Source of the DNA: Campylobacteraceae bacterium
GTDB taxonomy: Bacteria > Campylobacterota > Campylobacteria > Campylobacterales > Sulfurovaceae
Length of the DNA stretch: 42,078 bases
Direction: 5' to 3'
Assembly: GCA_027038275.1 (NCBI GenBank)
Contig: JALVXC010000089.1
Location: 1-42,078, forward strand
The notes under the pieces were generated by a model. The model searched no databases and was not told the DNA's origin. It saw only the letters and a program-made list of their open reading frames with translations. Position 1 is the first letter of the stretch. Each line of letters starts with the position of its first letter. The position numbers and the translations under genes are program-made. This document shows, one piece after another, positions 1 through 10,444 of the stretch.

Positions 1-88
1 AAGTTGTATATCTTCAGATGGGAAACTTGGTAAAGGTTGTTCAAGTGGATTATATGTTAAGAGTATAAAAAAAGAGAGTTGTAATTAA
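1..88 (+). CDS. C-terminal end of a protein related to the next lipoprotein (partial)
   Basis: An open frame entering from the left edge (codons start at base 2) encodes 28 residues and stops with TAA at 86-88. Its end, with G-K-G-C-S-S-G-L-Y-V-K-S-I and a final C-N, resembles an internal segment of the following lipoprotein (bases about 1154-1239, with N-L-Y-V-K-T-I and S-C-N). The upstream gene is therefore probably a tandem paralogue that ends earlier. Function is unknown. The call rests on one short match, but the shared spacing of Gly, Cys and L-Y-V-K makes chance unlikely. Confidence 0.6.
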   Translation, partial: SCISSDGKLGKGCSSGLYVKSIKKESCN

Positions 89-107
89 AGAGGTACTCCT
101 CTTTAAT
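84..107 (+). terminator. Hairpin after the left-edge gene
   Basis: A perfect 10-bp stem (ATTAAAGAGG / CCTCTTTAAT) with a 4-base loop overlaps the stop codon of the partial gene. No clean T-run follows, so termination is plausible rather than certain. Confidence 0.5.
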
Positions 108-198
108 ACACTCTATTAACTTCTTTGTACTTATTTTAATCTTATTTAACTAATAAACTAATTATATTAATACTATATTTAAATATATAGTTTATTTT

Positions 199-204
199 TA
201 TAAT
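199..204 (+). promoter_or_regulatory. Possible -10 box for the exported-protein cluster
   Basis: TATAAT lies in a very AT-rich intergenic stretch, 50 bases before the lipoprotein start. A 7-bp inverted repeat (172-191) sits just upstream. In DNA this AT-rich a chance TATAAT is common, so the call is weak. Confidence 0.3.
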
Positions 205-253
205 ATTTTTTTAAATGTAGTGTTTTTGTAATAAATGATATAAAGGAATAAAA

Positions 254-1714
254 ATGAAAATAAATATTATTTTAAGCACTATTGCAACAGTTGCATTAGC
301 ATCTTTGATTGGTTGTGGAAGTAGCAGTAGTGGAGACTCTTCTACTACAGGACATTTAGTAGACTCTGCTGTTAGTGGAGCAAGTTATAGTTGTGGTGAT
401 GTAAATGGTACAACAGATAAAGATGGGACATTTACATGTAAGAGTCTACCTGTAACTTTCTCTATTGGAAGTGTAAAACTGGGTACTATCTCATCTCTTC
501 CAAGTGATGGAAAAATATACCCACAAGATTTAGCAGGAGTAAAAAGAAGTGATACAAACAATACAAAAGTCAAAAAACTAGCACAGTTTCTTCAATCTTT
601 AGATAAAGACCATAATGCATCTAATGGTATAACAATAGATTCAGCTTTAGCATCTAAAGTCAAGAAAAATATTACTGATTGGGAAGGCGTAGATATGGAG
701 GCGTATCTGTATGATATAGACTCAAATATGAATGTAGTAAGTGAAGATGATGCTGTAAAACATTTAGAGGGACAATTTAGTAGAGGTTCTTCTAGTAATG
801 GAGATGATGATTCTTCTCGTTCAAATAGTAGCCATCATAGCAATCAAGTTAAAGTCTTAACTGTAACAACACCAGATAGTGTTAAAGGCTATACAATCTA
901 TTCAAATGAAGCACTTACAGGTAAAGGACAATATACTACACATCAAAAAGTTGTAACTAAATTTGAGTGTGATGGTAGTTTTACTGATACAATAACAACC
1001 TTTTTAAGTGAAAAAGATATAGATATAATAACAGGAAATGATATATCTGTTGATTCAGATTCTTTAAATTTTAATGGAACAAAGAGTAATGGAGAGATAG
1101 TATCTTCTTCAATACCTTTAAATTCAAAACATCAAATTGTAGCAGGGAAAACTTGTTACTATAGTGGAGGACAAGGTTCTGGAGAAAATTGTCCTAATAA
1201 TCTTTATGTAAAAACAATTACTAAAGACAAATCATGTAATACTCAATCTAATAATACTCAACCTAAAAAATGGTATCTTAAATATAGTATCGATGCTTCT
1301 GAACCATTTGGACCATCTACTATGATTATTAAAAATTTTAAATATGATTGTAGTGGTACTGCATATGATAAATATGGAAAAACATGTACAGAGGTTTATA
1401 AAGATTCAAAAGATGTTTCTCTTAGTTATAGTGGTTTGATTGCAAAAGATACAGACTTAGAACCTATGTATATTTTTGAAAAGGGACTACAGTTGCATTA
1501 TGTCTATCCAAAAGCAAATGGTTCACAAGGATTTGTTGATATTAATCAGCTTGGTATGGCAGAAGGTTTTAATGGCTTTCTATGTGGAGGTAAATGGAAA
1601 GACAGTTATAGTAATAATTTAGAAAATGGTAAAGCCTTTACTATTAAAGTAACAGGTGGAGCAGGTACATGTAAGTTAGAGTTTAAACCGTGTACAAAAG
1701 AGCTTTGTGAATAG
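254..1714 (+). CDS. Predicted surface or outer-membrane lipoprotein, unknown function
   Basis: The 486-residue protein begins with a lipoprotein signal ending in the lipobox L-I-G-C, so Cys21 should be lipidated; a Ser/Gly linker follows. The N-terminal domain (about residues 34-180) has paired cysteines and an alternation of D-S-A-V-S-G, D-G-T-F-T-C and P-V-T-F-S-I-G-S, a style I associate with a repeated Campylobacterota lipoprotein group but cannot name as a family. A Ser/His-rich linker (about 178-198) leads to a second Cys-rich half resembling the partial gene at the left edge. AAAGGA precedes the ATG. It heads a run of six exported-protein genes, 26 bases before the next. Lipidation is well supported; the role is unknown. 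Confidence 0.85.
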   Translation: MKINIILSTIATVALASLIGCGSSSSGDSSTTGHLVDSAVSGASYSCGDVNGTTDKDGTFTCKSLPVTFSIGSVKLGTISSLPSDGKIYPQDLAGVKRSDTNNTKVKKLAQFLQSLDKDHNASNGITIDSALASKVKKNITDWEGVDMEAYLYDIDSNMNVVSEDDAVKHLEGQFSRGSSSNGDDDSSRSNSSHHSNQVKVLTVTTPDSVKGYTIYSNEALTGKGQYTTHQKVVTKFECDGSFTDTITTFLSEKDIDIITGNDISVDSDSLNFNGTKSNGEIVSSSIPLNSKHQIVAGKTCYYSGGQGSGENCPNNLYVKTITKDKSCNTQSNNTQPKKWYLKYSIDASEPFGPSTMIIKNFKYDCSGTAYDKYGKTCTEVYKDSKDVSLSYSGLIAKDTDLEPMYIFEKGLQLHYVYPKANGSQGFVDINQLGMAEGFNGFLCGGKWKDSYSNNLENGKAFTIKVTGGAGTCKLEFKPCTKELCE

Positions 1715-1740
1715 ATTTTTGATAATTAGGAGAAAAAATT

Positions 1741-3357
1741 ATGCAAAAAATATTATTTGGTTTTGTGTTGGTTTTTGCAACACTTTTTACAAATGCCATG
1801 GCAGAAGATAGCCCTAAAGCAGTTATTGTCTTTGATGCTAGTGGTAGTATGTGGGGGCAGATAAAGGGTAAATCTAAAATAGAGATTGCCAGAGATGCCC
1901 TAAAAAATGTGGTGAATGAATGGAATCCAAAAGTTGAACTTGGATTGACAGTTTATGGTCATCGTAGAAAAGGTGACTGTAACGATATTGAATCGGTTAT
2001 TCCTGTAGGAAAAGTAGATAAAGATAAAATAATCAAAAGAGTAATGGGTATTCAACCAAAAGGAAAGACACCTATTAGTCGCTCTTTGCGAAAGGTAGCA
2101 GATGAGTTAAAATATACAGAAGAGAAAGCAACTATTATTCTTATCTCTGATGGAAAAGAGACTTGTGATAGTGACCCTTGTAGTGTGGCAAAAGAGTTAG
2201 AGAAAAAGGGTATAGATTTTGTTACTCATGTTATTGGTTTTAATGTAGATAAATCTACCGATAAGCAGTTAGAGTGTATTGCAAAGGCTACTGGTGGAGA
2301 GTATTTTTCTGCTAAGAATGCGTCAGCTTTAAATGATGCTATGAAGAGTATTGTAAAAAAAGTTGAGAAAGTTGAACCTCCTAAGCCAAAGGCTAAGAAG
2401 TTAGAGAACAATTTGGAAGTTACTGCTAGTGAAACAGAGGGTGGTAAGGGGGTAAATGCTAATTGTAAAATTTACAATGAGGACAAAAGTCGTAATTGGT
2501 CGATATATCCTAGAAAAGATAAAGATAGTTCTATGGGATATGAACAGTTAGCAGTTGGAAAATACTCTTTAAATTGTGAATATAATGCTTTTAAGAAAAA
2601 AGATATTCCAGTAGAGATAAAAGCAGGTGAGACAACCAAAGTTCATGTTGTATTTGGTCAAACAGGTAAAGTATTTGTAAGTGCAAGTGAAACAGAGGGT
2701 GGCAAATGGTTAAATGCTAATTGTAGAATTTACAATGAGGACAAAAGTGATGATTGGGTGATATATCCTAGAAAAGATAGAGATAGTTCTATGGGATACA
2801 AACAATTACCAGTTGGAAAATACTCTTTAAATTGTGAATACAATGCTTTTACAAAAAAAGATATTCCTGTAGATATAAAAGCAGGTGAGACAACTAAAGT
2901 TCATGTTCTGTTTCCATACTTTTATTTAGAATCAAAATGTTTAAAACCTAACGATAGAGTTAGATATGAAATCTATGAAGCTAATGGAGCGTTAGTTTAT
3001 GATAGAACAAAACCTTGTTCTAAAAAATTTAAAGTAACACTTGATGAGGGTACATATAGCATTGAGGGCAAAGTAAAGGAAGCAAAAGCAACAACTAAAA
3101 TAGATGTAAGTCTCAAAGAGCAACACAATGCAGTTTTGGACTTTACAAAGCAAAATCATGAAGAGGAGATAGAAGCAGACACTTCAACACAAAATAGTAC
3201 CTCTACACAAAACAGCAATAAAGAGGCAAATAAAAATTCAGCTAAGACTATAACTGTAGGTGATAAGGTTATCAATATAGAGAGCTTAAGTGATGAGCAA
3301 ATTAAAAAACTTCAAGATATGAAAAAAATGCTTGAGATGTTTGGAAATAGAAAATAA
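1741..3357 (+). CDS. Exported VWA-domain protein with two tandem C-terminal repeats
   Basis: The 538-residue protein has a signal peptide (cleavage near Ala21). A von Willebrand factor A domain follows, with the metal-site motif D-A-S-G-S starting at residue 32, a later T-P-I-S-R segment and an I-S-D-G-K-E-T strand, which together fit a complete MIDAS. Such domains bind partners through a divalent cation. After a Lys/Pro linker come two near-identical 86-residue units (DNA period 258 bases, the same motif at 2428 and 2686), each with S-E-T-E-G-G-K, Y-P-R-K-D and Y-S-L-N-C-E-Y. A third diverged beta-rich unit and a Lys/Gln/Asn-rich tail end the protein. AGGAG precedes the ATG. It probably acts in the periplasm or at the surface beside the lipoprotein; the partner is unknown. 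Confidence 0.85.
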   Translation: MQKILFGFVLVFATLFTNAMAEDSPKAVIVFDASGSMWGQIKGKSKIEIARDALKNVVNEWNPKVELGLTVYGHRRKGDCNDIESVIPVGKVDKDKIIKRVMGIQPKGKTPISRSLRKVADELKYTEEKATIILISDGKETCDSDPCSVAKELEKKGIDFVTHVIGFNVDKSTDKQLECIAKATGGEYFSAKNASALNDAMKSIVKKVEKVEPPKPKAKKLENNLEVTASETEGGKGVNANCKIYNEDKSRNWSIYPRKDKDSSMGYEQLAVGKYSLNCEYNAFKKKDIPVEIKAGETTKVHVVFGQTGKVFVSASETEGGKWLNANCRIYNEDKSDDWVIYPRKDRDSSMGYKQLPVGKYSLNCEYNAFTKKDIPVDIKAGETTKVHVLFPYFYLESKCLKPNDRVRYEIYEANGALVYDRTKPCSKKFKVTLDEGTYSIEGKVKEAKATTKIDVSLKEQHNAVLDFTKQNHEEEIEADTSTQNSTSTQNSNKEANKNSAKTITVGDKVINIESLSDEQIKKLQDMKKMLEMFGNRK

Positions 3358-3368
3358 GGAGATAAAAA

Positions 3369-4628
3369 ATGAAAAAGTTAATATTACTCTCTGCTTTAAG
3401 TGCTTTGGCTATGGCAGACTTCACATTAGAGTATCAAATGGACGGCAATGAAAAGCAGATTCTTAAATATAAAGATGCCAATCATATAAAAATTATAAAT
3501 AGAGAAGCAAAAAGTAATGAAAATAGTGAAATACTACTTATTGGCAATAAAAAATATATGGTTGTAAATGAAAATGGCAAGAAGCGTTATATGGATATGG
3601 ATGTCATGATGCAACAGATGAAGCAGATGGCAAGTATGATGGGTGGGGCAGAACAATCTAACACAAGAGAACCTGAACCTGAGTTTAAGGTTGTCAAAAA
3701 AGGTGGCAAGAAAAAGGTAGCAGATATAGATGCTGAAGTTTGGACACTAGAGGTTAATGACAATGGTCATAAAGAGCGTATGAATGTTTCAGTTACTAAA
3801 AACAAACAGATAGTCGATGCTATACATAAATATACTAACGCTATGAACTCTTTAAGTGGAATGGATGAGCAGGGACAAGATAGTCTTTCTAAGATAATAA
3901 ATATTGCCGATGGGTATGTAGCAATAGAGTTTGATGGTATGAAGCTTGTTAAGTACGATACATCAGATATTCCTGACTCTCTTTTTGTTTTACCAAAAGA
4001 TGTGGATAAGGTTAATAAATTAATGGTAGGTAAGCAGAGTGTTGCAGGTACAAAACCACCTCTTTGTCCTATTACAGGTTCACATGGTAAAGCAAAACAG
4101 CTTGATGCTATGACAAAAGAGAGTGTAGATGGGTGGAAACGCATTGAGAGTGCTAACTGTAGTAGTATGATGAAGATGACACTAGAGAATGCAATCTATA
4201 AAAAAGGAGACAGCTATATACATCTAAGTCTCTCTGTTAATGTAGATGGTGAAAATGGAATGGTTGCAAGATACAAAACAAGCAATATGAAAATCTCTCA
4301 CTATCAACGAGGAAAAATAGATGGAATGCGTTATCAGACTGCTTTACTTGAAAGGATAGGTCAGTATGTTATGGATATAAAACTGCCTAATGCTATGTTG
4401 ACATTAACAGCAACAAAAAATGCTAAAGTAGATTTACCAAAATTTGCAAAATCGGCATTGGATTTAAAAAAGTTTGTTCCTGTGAAAAAGTCTCAACCTA
4501 CAGCCGAAGATGCTCTAAAGTCTATTGGAGCGATGTTTGGTGGTGGTCAAAATGGAGGTGGAAAAGCACAAAATAGTGAAGAGCTACAAAAGGCAGGAGA
4601 GATGTTAAAAGGTCTTTTTGCAAAGTAA
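3369..4628 (+). CDS. Exported Met-rich protein, possibly DUF4412-like, unknown function
   Basis: The 419-residue protein carries a short signal peptide (about residues 1-16). Its N-terminal beta-rich part ends in a Met-rich stretch with repeated M-Q-Q-M and M-K-Q-M. The pattern of strands plus a Met-rich linker recalls DUF4412-type periplasmic proteins, but this is only a resemblance. The second half holds P-L-C-P-I-T-G and a later Cys, then a Gly/Lys/Gln tail. AAGGAG precedes the ATG, 11 bases after the VWA gene, so the two are almost certainly co-transcribed. I do not recognise a firm family. Confidence 0.8.
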   Translation: MKKLILLSALSALAMADFTLEYQMDGNEKQILKYKDANHIKIINREAKSNENSEILLIGNKKYMVVNENGKKRYMDMDVMMQQMKQMASMMGGAEQSNTREPEPEFKVVKKGGKKKVADIDAEVWTLEVNDNGHKERMNVSVTKNKQIVDAIHKYTNAMNSLSGMDEQGQDSLSKIINIADGYVAIEFDGMKLVKYDTSDIPDSLFVLPKDVDKVNKLMVGKQSVAGTKPPLCPITGSHGKAKQLDAMTKESVDGWKRIESANCSSMMKMTLENAIYKKGDSYIHLSLSVNVDGENGMVARYKTSNMKISHYQRGKIDGMRYQTALLERIGQYVMDIKLPNAMLTLTATKNAKVDLPKFAKSALDLKKFVPVKKSQPTAEDALKSIGAMFGGGQNGGGKAQNSEELQKAGEMLKGLFAK

Positions 4629-4657
4629 GATATTTATCAAAATAAAAGGAGAAAAAG

Positions 4658-5455
4658 ATGAAAAAAATAGTATTAGCAATAATAGTTTTAGGAATGACTT
4701 CTGCACTAATAGCAGATGAACCAAAAATAGAGCAACTTCAACTACAAAAAGTTGAAAAAAAAGAGTTAAAACCTGTCTCTATTCATAACAATAAAAATAT
4801 CTCAATTATCAATAAAGTTCAATCATTGGAGTTTCATCCCTATAAAGTAAAGTCAGGAAAAATAAAGTTTGAGAAGAGAAAATACTATATGCAAAGCTCA
4901 ATGCACATAGACTCTAACAATAACGTAACAGGTAGTAGAAGTAACCCTTTTTATGTATCTGATGAGATTACTTACTATTGGGACAACTATGGTGATATTG
5001 CTTATGAAGTTGACTATCAAGTCTCAAAGTTTGGAGGAGACCCTCTACCTCAAAAAGTAAAAAAATATGAAATGCTTTGGAAGGGAAATCGTCGTTACTA
5101 CTATGATGTAAGGAAACAGAAATCCTCTTATGACCCATATTATACTCGAATAGAGTGTTTTAAAAAGAGACAAAAATATGAACAAGATGGTTGGTTAGCA
5201 GTTATGTATCCAAAAGCAAAATATCTTGCAACAGAGACAGTTGCTGGTAAAATGGCAAAACACTATAAAGAGAGTGAGATGTTTGACTTTTATGCTTGGA
5301 GAGGTCTATTGCTTAGAGAGATGATGTATTCTTCAAAAATTGAAAATGGAAAAGATGTACGATTTGAACCAGAGAATGAGAGAGTTGCTGTAGATATTAA
5401 AACAGATATAAATATAGCCCCATCTATTTTTGCTCCTAAGTGGTTAAAAAAATAG
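4658..5455 (+). CDS. Exported protein of unknown function
   Basis: The 265-residue protein has a clear signal peptide (about residues 1-19) and a mature part rich in Lys, Tyr and Glu. A central block of alternating charged and aromatic residues suggests beta structure. I recognise no family, catalytic motif or membrane anchor. AAGGAG lies upstream of the ATG and the gene follows the previous one by 29 bases, so it belongs to the same operon. A soluble periplasmic location is inferred from the signal peptide. Confidence 0.75.
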   Translation: MKKIVLAIIVLGMTSALIADEPKIEQLQLQKVEKKELKPVSIHNNKNISIINKVQSLEFHPYKVKSGKIKFEKRKYYMQSSMHIDSNNNVTGSRSNPFYVSDEITYYWDNYGDIAYEVDYQVSKFGGDPLPQKVKKYEMLWKGNRRYYYDVRKQKSSYDPYYTRIECFKKRQKYEQDGWLAVMYPKAKYLATETVAGKMAKHYKESEMFDFYAWRGLLLREMMYSSKIENGKDVRFEPENERVAVDIKTDINIAPSIFAPKWLKK

Positions 5456-5460
5456 TATAG

Positions 5461-6510
5461 ATGAAAAAACTACTTATACTTATCTTTTTAGTTACTATAT
5501 CATATGCAGAGTATTACCCAAATGCTCTGTTTGCAGAGGTTGATGGTGTTGCTCATAATGACACACTTAATGTAAGAGTAGCTCCAGATTATCATAGTAA
5601 AAGAATAGATGCTTTACCACAATATGCTTTTGTTGGTGTTGACTTTTGCAAAAAGGTAGGTAAATCTACTTGGTGTAAAATCTTTCCTATTGCTCAAAGG
5701 GACTATTTTAAGGCTGGTTGGGTCAATGCACGGTATCTAAAATTTGATAATGATGGGGGTTATGTTATTGTTGATGGAAAACCAAATTGTGATTATGCTT
5801 TAAGATGTAAAAATCGTAAGTGTGAAGTAGTTACTGGATATATAACTAATCCAAATACAGACTATATTACATCTCTTAAAATAGAGTGGATAGATAGAAT
5901 AAGACTTAAAGGTGCAGGACGCTTTGAGGCAATGCCTAATGAACCTGAAGCAACAGGTTATTGTACTAGTGACCACCATATATATGATTTTTTAGATAGA
6001 CAAAAAAAGATAAAGCAGTTAGGTGAAGGAAGCCAAAAGGCATTTGAGATATTATCTATATTGCGTCATTTTGACACTATGGGTATTGATGGATTTTTAA
6101 ACTCTATTCACCCTAAAAAAGGGGTTGTAATGACATGGAATACCTATTTTGGAGCTAAAGAGGATATTGTTTTTACAAAGAGTGATATTAAGAGATATAT
6201 CAATAACTATTCCAAAAAAATCTTTTGGGGTTACACTGATGGTAAAGGTGATGAGGTTTATCTAAGCTTTCATGACTATATCTCTAAGCTTACAAAACCT
6301 ATAGATATTAGCAAAATAAAAAAGTTAGAAAACCTTAAAGGATTCCATTGTTCTTCAAAGAGTGAGTGTAAAGGGTATGAGTTTTTTTGGATAGATAAAA
6401 AATTGGAAACAAAAAGAAATGATTATTGGCAAGGGCTTGTTATAATAGTTGAAAAGTATCATGACAAATGGTATGTAGTGGGTCTTCTTAGAGACCGATG
6501 GACAATATAG
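5461..6510 (+). CDS. Exported protein with an SH3-like domain
   Basis: The 349-residue protein has a signal peptide (about residues 1-16). A bacterial SH3-like segment follows (about 30-95), marked by L-N-V-R-V-A-P-D near its start and G-W-V-N-A-R-Y-L-K-F at its end. Such domains often bind cell-wall or surface ligands. A short Cys-rich part (C-D-Y-A-L-R-C-K and C-E-V-V-T-G-Y) comes next, and the C-terminal half looks like a separate globular domain of unknown family. The ATG lies 5 bases after the previous stop with no clear ribosome-binding site between, so translation is probably coupled. Confidence 0.75.
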   Translation: MKKLLILIFLVTISYAEYYPNALFAEVDGVAHNDTLNVRVAPDYHSKRIDALPQYAFVGVDFCKKVGKSTWCKIFPIAQRDYFKAGWVNARYLKFDNDGGYVIVDGKPNCDYALRCKNRKCEVVTGYITNPNTDYITSLKIEWIDRIRLKGAGRFEAMPNEPEATGYCTSDHHIYDFLDRQKKIKQLGEGSQKAFEILSILRHFDTMGIDGFLNSIHPKKGVVMTWNTYFGAKEDIVFTKSDIKRYINNYSKKIFWGYTDGKGDEVYLSFHDYISKLTKPIDISKIKKLENLKGFHCSSKSECKGYEFFWIDKKLETKRNDYWQGLVIIVEKYHDKWYVVGLLRDRWTI

Positions 6511-6519
6511 GTGAAAAAG

Positions 6520-7368
6520 ATGAAAAAAGTTTTAAATAGAGTTTTGATTTTAAGTCTGCTGTTTTCTATAAGTTTATATGCAAAAGAGGTTAAATGGCAT
6601 AATCTTAAAAAAATAAATTTATATAAAAGTGGTGATTATCATCTAAGAGAAGATGTTATTGCATTGGAGATAAGAACTTATGATGATATTGATAACTATA
6701 AAAAACCTGCATATATTCCTGTATCTGTATATGCAAAACCTTTAAACTCCATAGATAAAAAGTTACTTAAATATTTTCATGATGCTTCTCCTGATTTTAG
6801 TCGTAAAGGAGATATACGAAAAGTACCAGATTTAAAAGGTGATAAAACTAGAGCATTTATGCTTAAAAAAGATAATGTGGTTTATAGAATGAATGAGATT
6901 TCAGATGTTGTTCATGCTCTAGGAGAGATAGATAGACCAGCAGAAGCCTATCTTGTTTGGTGGATAAGTTCTAAATACAGTGGCATAGAAGATACCAAAA
7001 AATGGAAATTTGCCAATAGCCCTGTTGTTAAAAGTATGAAATATCATCAAACTTTACAAGGTTATGAGATGATTATTAAATATATAATATCAAGAAGTTA
7101 TGATAAAGACTATGAATATTGTACAGATTCTCAAATTTTTACAGATAAGATAATTGTTGATAAAAATGGTCAGATAGTCTATTTTAAGCAACTAAATAAG
7201 TCAAAAGTAGAAACAGGATGTTCTGCTATGTGTATTTTACCTCCACCACCAAAACCTACTGGTGTAGCTCCTAAAAAAAATAGACCATTACCTGTACGAC
7301 AAGACCCTATAAAGCCAAAAGAGCAAAATTTGTTAGAGAAGGAGATAGCTAATGAGTCAGAGTTTTAA
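6520..7368 (+). CDS. Exported protein of unknown function, last of the cluster
   Basis: The protein has about 282 residues, a signal peptide and a Pro/Lys-rich tail that starts at a P-P-P-P-K-P-T segment after two cysteines. I prefer the ATG at 6520: AGGTG at 6509-6513 sits at a good ribosome-binding distance. An in-frame GTG at 6511, directly after the previous stop, would add three residues. The Pro-rich end may cross the wall or bind a partner, but this is inference. No family is recognised. No strong terminator was seen before the purA promoter. Confidence 0.75.
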   Translation: MKKVLNRVLILSLLFSISLYAKEVKWHNLKKINLYKSGDYHLREDVIALEIRTYDDIDNYKKPAYIPVSVYAKPLNSIDKKLLKYFHDASPDFSRKGDIRKVPDLKGDKTRAFMLKKDNVVYRMNEISDVVHALGEIDRPAEAYLVWWISSKYSGIEDTKKWKFANSPVVKSMKYHQTLQGYEMIIKYIISRSYDKDYEYCTDSQIFTDKIIVDKNGQIVYFKQLNKSKVETGCSAMCILPPPPKPTGVAPKKNRPLPVRQDPIKPKEQNLLEKEIANESEF

Positions 7369-7428
7369 TTAGGAAATAGTGCCGTGCCTCAAAAATAAAA
7401 TTTCACCCACCCCTAAACAGAGTTAAGA

Positions 7429-7434
7429 TATAAT
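7429..7434 (+). promoter_or_regulatory. Probable -10 box for purA
   Basis: TATAAT lies 38 bases before the purA ATG in the 104-base gap after the exported-protein cluster, giving a leader of about 30 bases. The -35 region is not clear, as is usual for sigma-70 promoters in Campylobacterota. Confidence 0.5.
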
Positions 7435-7472
7435 TCCACGATTTTTAAAAAACTAAAGGCAATGGTATATAG

Positions 7473-8726
<1,254 letters not shown>

Positions 8727-8735
8727 GGAGTATAG

Positions 8736-9287
8736 ATGAGACTAAAATCCAAACAGACAGGCTATGTAGCAAATAAGATAGGTATTGATTTGGCTAATGC
8801 TCCATTTGTAACTATGCCAAAGGGTAAAGAGGCTGTTGTTGAGGTGTGTAAAGAGATTATTGATGAAAATCTTGAAAAAGAGAAGAAGCTAGATGCTAAA
8901 GTCAATGAGATGATAGAAGCAAACTATGATGAGATAGAGATTCAGCAGGTAAAAGAGCGTGAACTCTTTTTTATGATTAAAAAGCGTTTAGCACCTGAGT
9001 ATGGGGTTATTATGAACTACGATGACCGATACAATGAGGTCTCTCACCAAATCTTAGATGAGCTTTACGACAGATACCTCTTAGAGTATGAGGTTAACGA
9101 TAACCAAGTAAGAAATATTATCTTTAAATCATTTAAAGCCTTTGCAGATGCCTATGACAAGATAGATGATATTGTCTACGACAAGATTAAAAAGATGAAA
9201 AAAGAGTATATACCTGGTTCGCTTGAGTATGAACTACTCTATGACCGTCTTTATGAGGAAGAGTTAAAAAAGAGAGGAATGTTGTAG
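8736..9287 (+). CDS. DUF507 family protein
   Basis: The 183-residue protein is rich in Glu and Lys and predicted mostly helical, with no signal peptide. Its size, the start M-R-L-K-S and the C-terminal Y-E-L-L-Y-D-R-L-Y-E-E-E match the DUF507 family, which in Campylobacterota commonly lies beside carA. The function is not established. AAGGAG precedes the ATG. The stop TAG at 9285-9287 shares its last G with the GTG start of carA, so translation is coupled. Confidence 0.85.
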   Translation: MRLKSKQTGYVANKIGIDLANAPFVTMPKGKEAVVEVCKEIIDENLEKEKKLDAKVNEMIEANYDEIEIQQVKERELFFMIKKRLAPEYGVIMNYDDRYNEVSHQILDELYDRYLLEYEVNDNQVRNIIFKSFKAFADAYDKIDDIVYDKIKKMKKEYIPGSLEYELLYDRLYEEELKKRGML

Positions 9288-10405
9288 TGAAAAAGGTCTC
9301 ATTGTATTTTGAAAATGGTCTGTTACTAGAGGCAAAAAGTTTTGGTGCAGAGGGTACATCTGTTGGAGAAGTAGTTTTTAATACCTCTTTAACAGGTTAT
9401 CAAGAGATTGTAACTGACCCCTCCTATGCAGGGCAGTTTGTAACCTTTACAACTCCAGAGATTGGAAATGTTGGGTGTAATGCACAAGATATGGAGAGCA
9501 AAGGAGCATACTGCAAGGGAATAATTGTTCGTTCATACCAAAAGAGACCCTCTAACTTTAGATGTGAAGAGACCTTAGCAGAGCTTCTTAAAAAACATGG
9601 TGTATTGGGTATTACCGATATTGACACACGCTTTATTACCAAGATGTTAAGAAGTGAAGGCTCTATGATGATGATTGCTTCAACCGAGATTCATGAAGCA
9701 GATGAGCTTAAAAGAGTGCTAGAGTCAACTCCTAGAATTGAAGAGATAAACTATATAGAGCAGGTAAGTACAAAAGAGCCATACATTCACAAAGAGGCAA
9801 GATACAATTCAGAGAAGTTTGAGTATGAGAAACCAAATACCTCTAAAAAGATTATCGCTTTGGACTTTGGAGTTAAACGAAATATCTTAAATGAGCTAAC
9901 TCATGCAGGTATGGAGGTTGAGGTTGTACCAAATAGCATGGAGGCTTCTGTTATTATAGAGAAGTTTAAAGCTAAAGAGATAGATGGTGTCTTCCTTTCA
10001 AATGGACCTGGTGACCCACTTATTTTAAAAGATGAACAGGAGAAGATTAAAAAGTTAATTGAAGCTAAAGTTCCTCTCTTTGGAATCTGCCTTGGACATC
10101 AACTCCTCTCTATTGCCCATGGGTACGACACCTACAAACTAAAGTTTGGTCACCATGGAGGAAACCACCCTGTAAAAAAACAAGCTAATGGCATGGTAGA
10201 GATTACAGCTCAAAACCACAACTACAATGTTCCAGACAATATTGTAGAGGTGGCAACAGTAACTCATAGAAATCTATTTGACAACACTATTGAGGGGTTA
10301 AAGTACAATGACTCTCCAACTATGTCAGTTCAACACCACCCAGAGGCGAGTCCAGGACCTCATGAGTCGGCTTATATCTTTAGTGAGTTTAGAGAGATGT
10401 TGTAG
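9287..10405 (+). CDS. carA: Carbamoyl-phosphate synthase small (glutaminase) subunit
   Basis: The 372-residue protein is the glutamine amidotransferase subunit that feeds ammonia to CarB for carbamoyl phosphate, used in arginine and pyrimidine synthesis. The N-terminal half has F-N-T-S-L-T-G-Y-Q-E-I typical of CarA. The class I amidotransferase half has L-S-N-G-P-G-D-P, the nucleophile elbow G-I-C-L-G-H-Q with the catalytic Cys, and H-H-P-E-A-S-P-G-P-H for the His/Glu pair. It starts with GTG overlapping the DUF507 stop. The TAG stop lies inside a dispersed-repeat copy. carB is not in this window. Confidence 0.96.
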   Translation: MKKVSLYFENGLLLEAKSFGAEGTSVGEVVFNTSLTGYQEIVTDPSYAGQFVTFTTPEIGNVGCNAQDMESKGAYCKGIIVRSYQKRPSNFRCEETLAELLKKHGVLGITDIDTRFITKMLRSEGSMMMIASTEIHEADELKRVLESTPRIEEINYIEQVSTKEPYIHKEARYNSEKFEYEKPNTSKKIIALDFGVKRNILNELTHAGMEVEVVPNSMEASVIIEKFKAKEIDGVFLSNGPGDPLILKDEQEKIKKLIEAKVPLFGICLGHQLLSIAHGYDTYKLKFGHHGGNHPVKKQANGMVEITAQNHNYNVPDNIVEVATVTHRNLFDNTIEGLKYNDSPTMSVQHHPEASPGPHESAYIFSEFREML

Positions 10406-10434
10406 GGGCGACCTCTGTGTCTGCCCATATCGAC
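10402..10434. repeat. Dispersed repeat copy (half element) at the carA 3' end
   Basis: GTAGGGGCGACC followed by TGTGTCTGCCCATATC matches the left arm of the palindromic element at 37229-37287 with one single-base gap and a few substitutions; the flanking TTG and CATATC also agree. The right arm is absent here. The carA stop codon (10403-10405) lies within it. Confidence 0.6.
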
Positions 10435-10444
10435 ATATTAAAAT

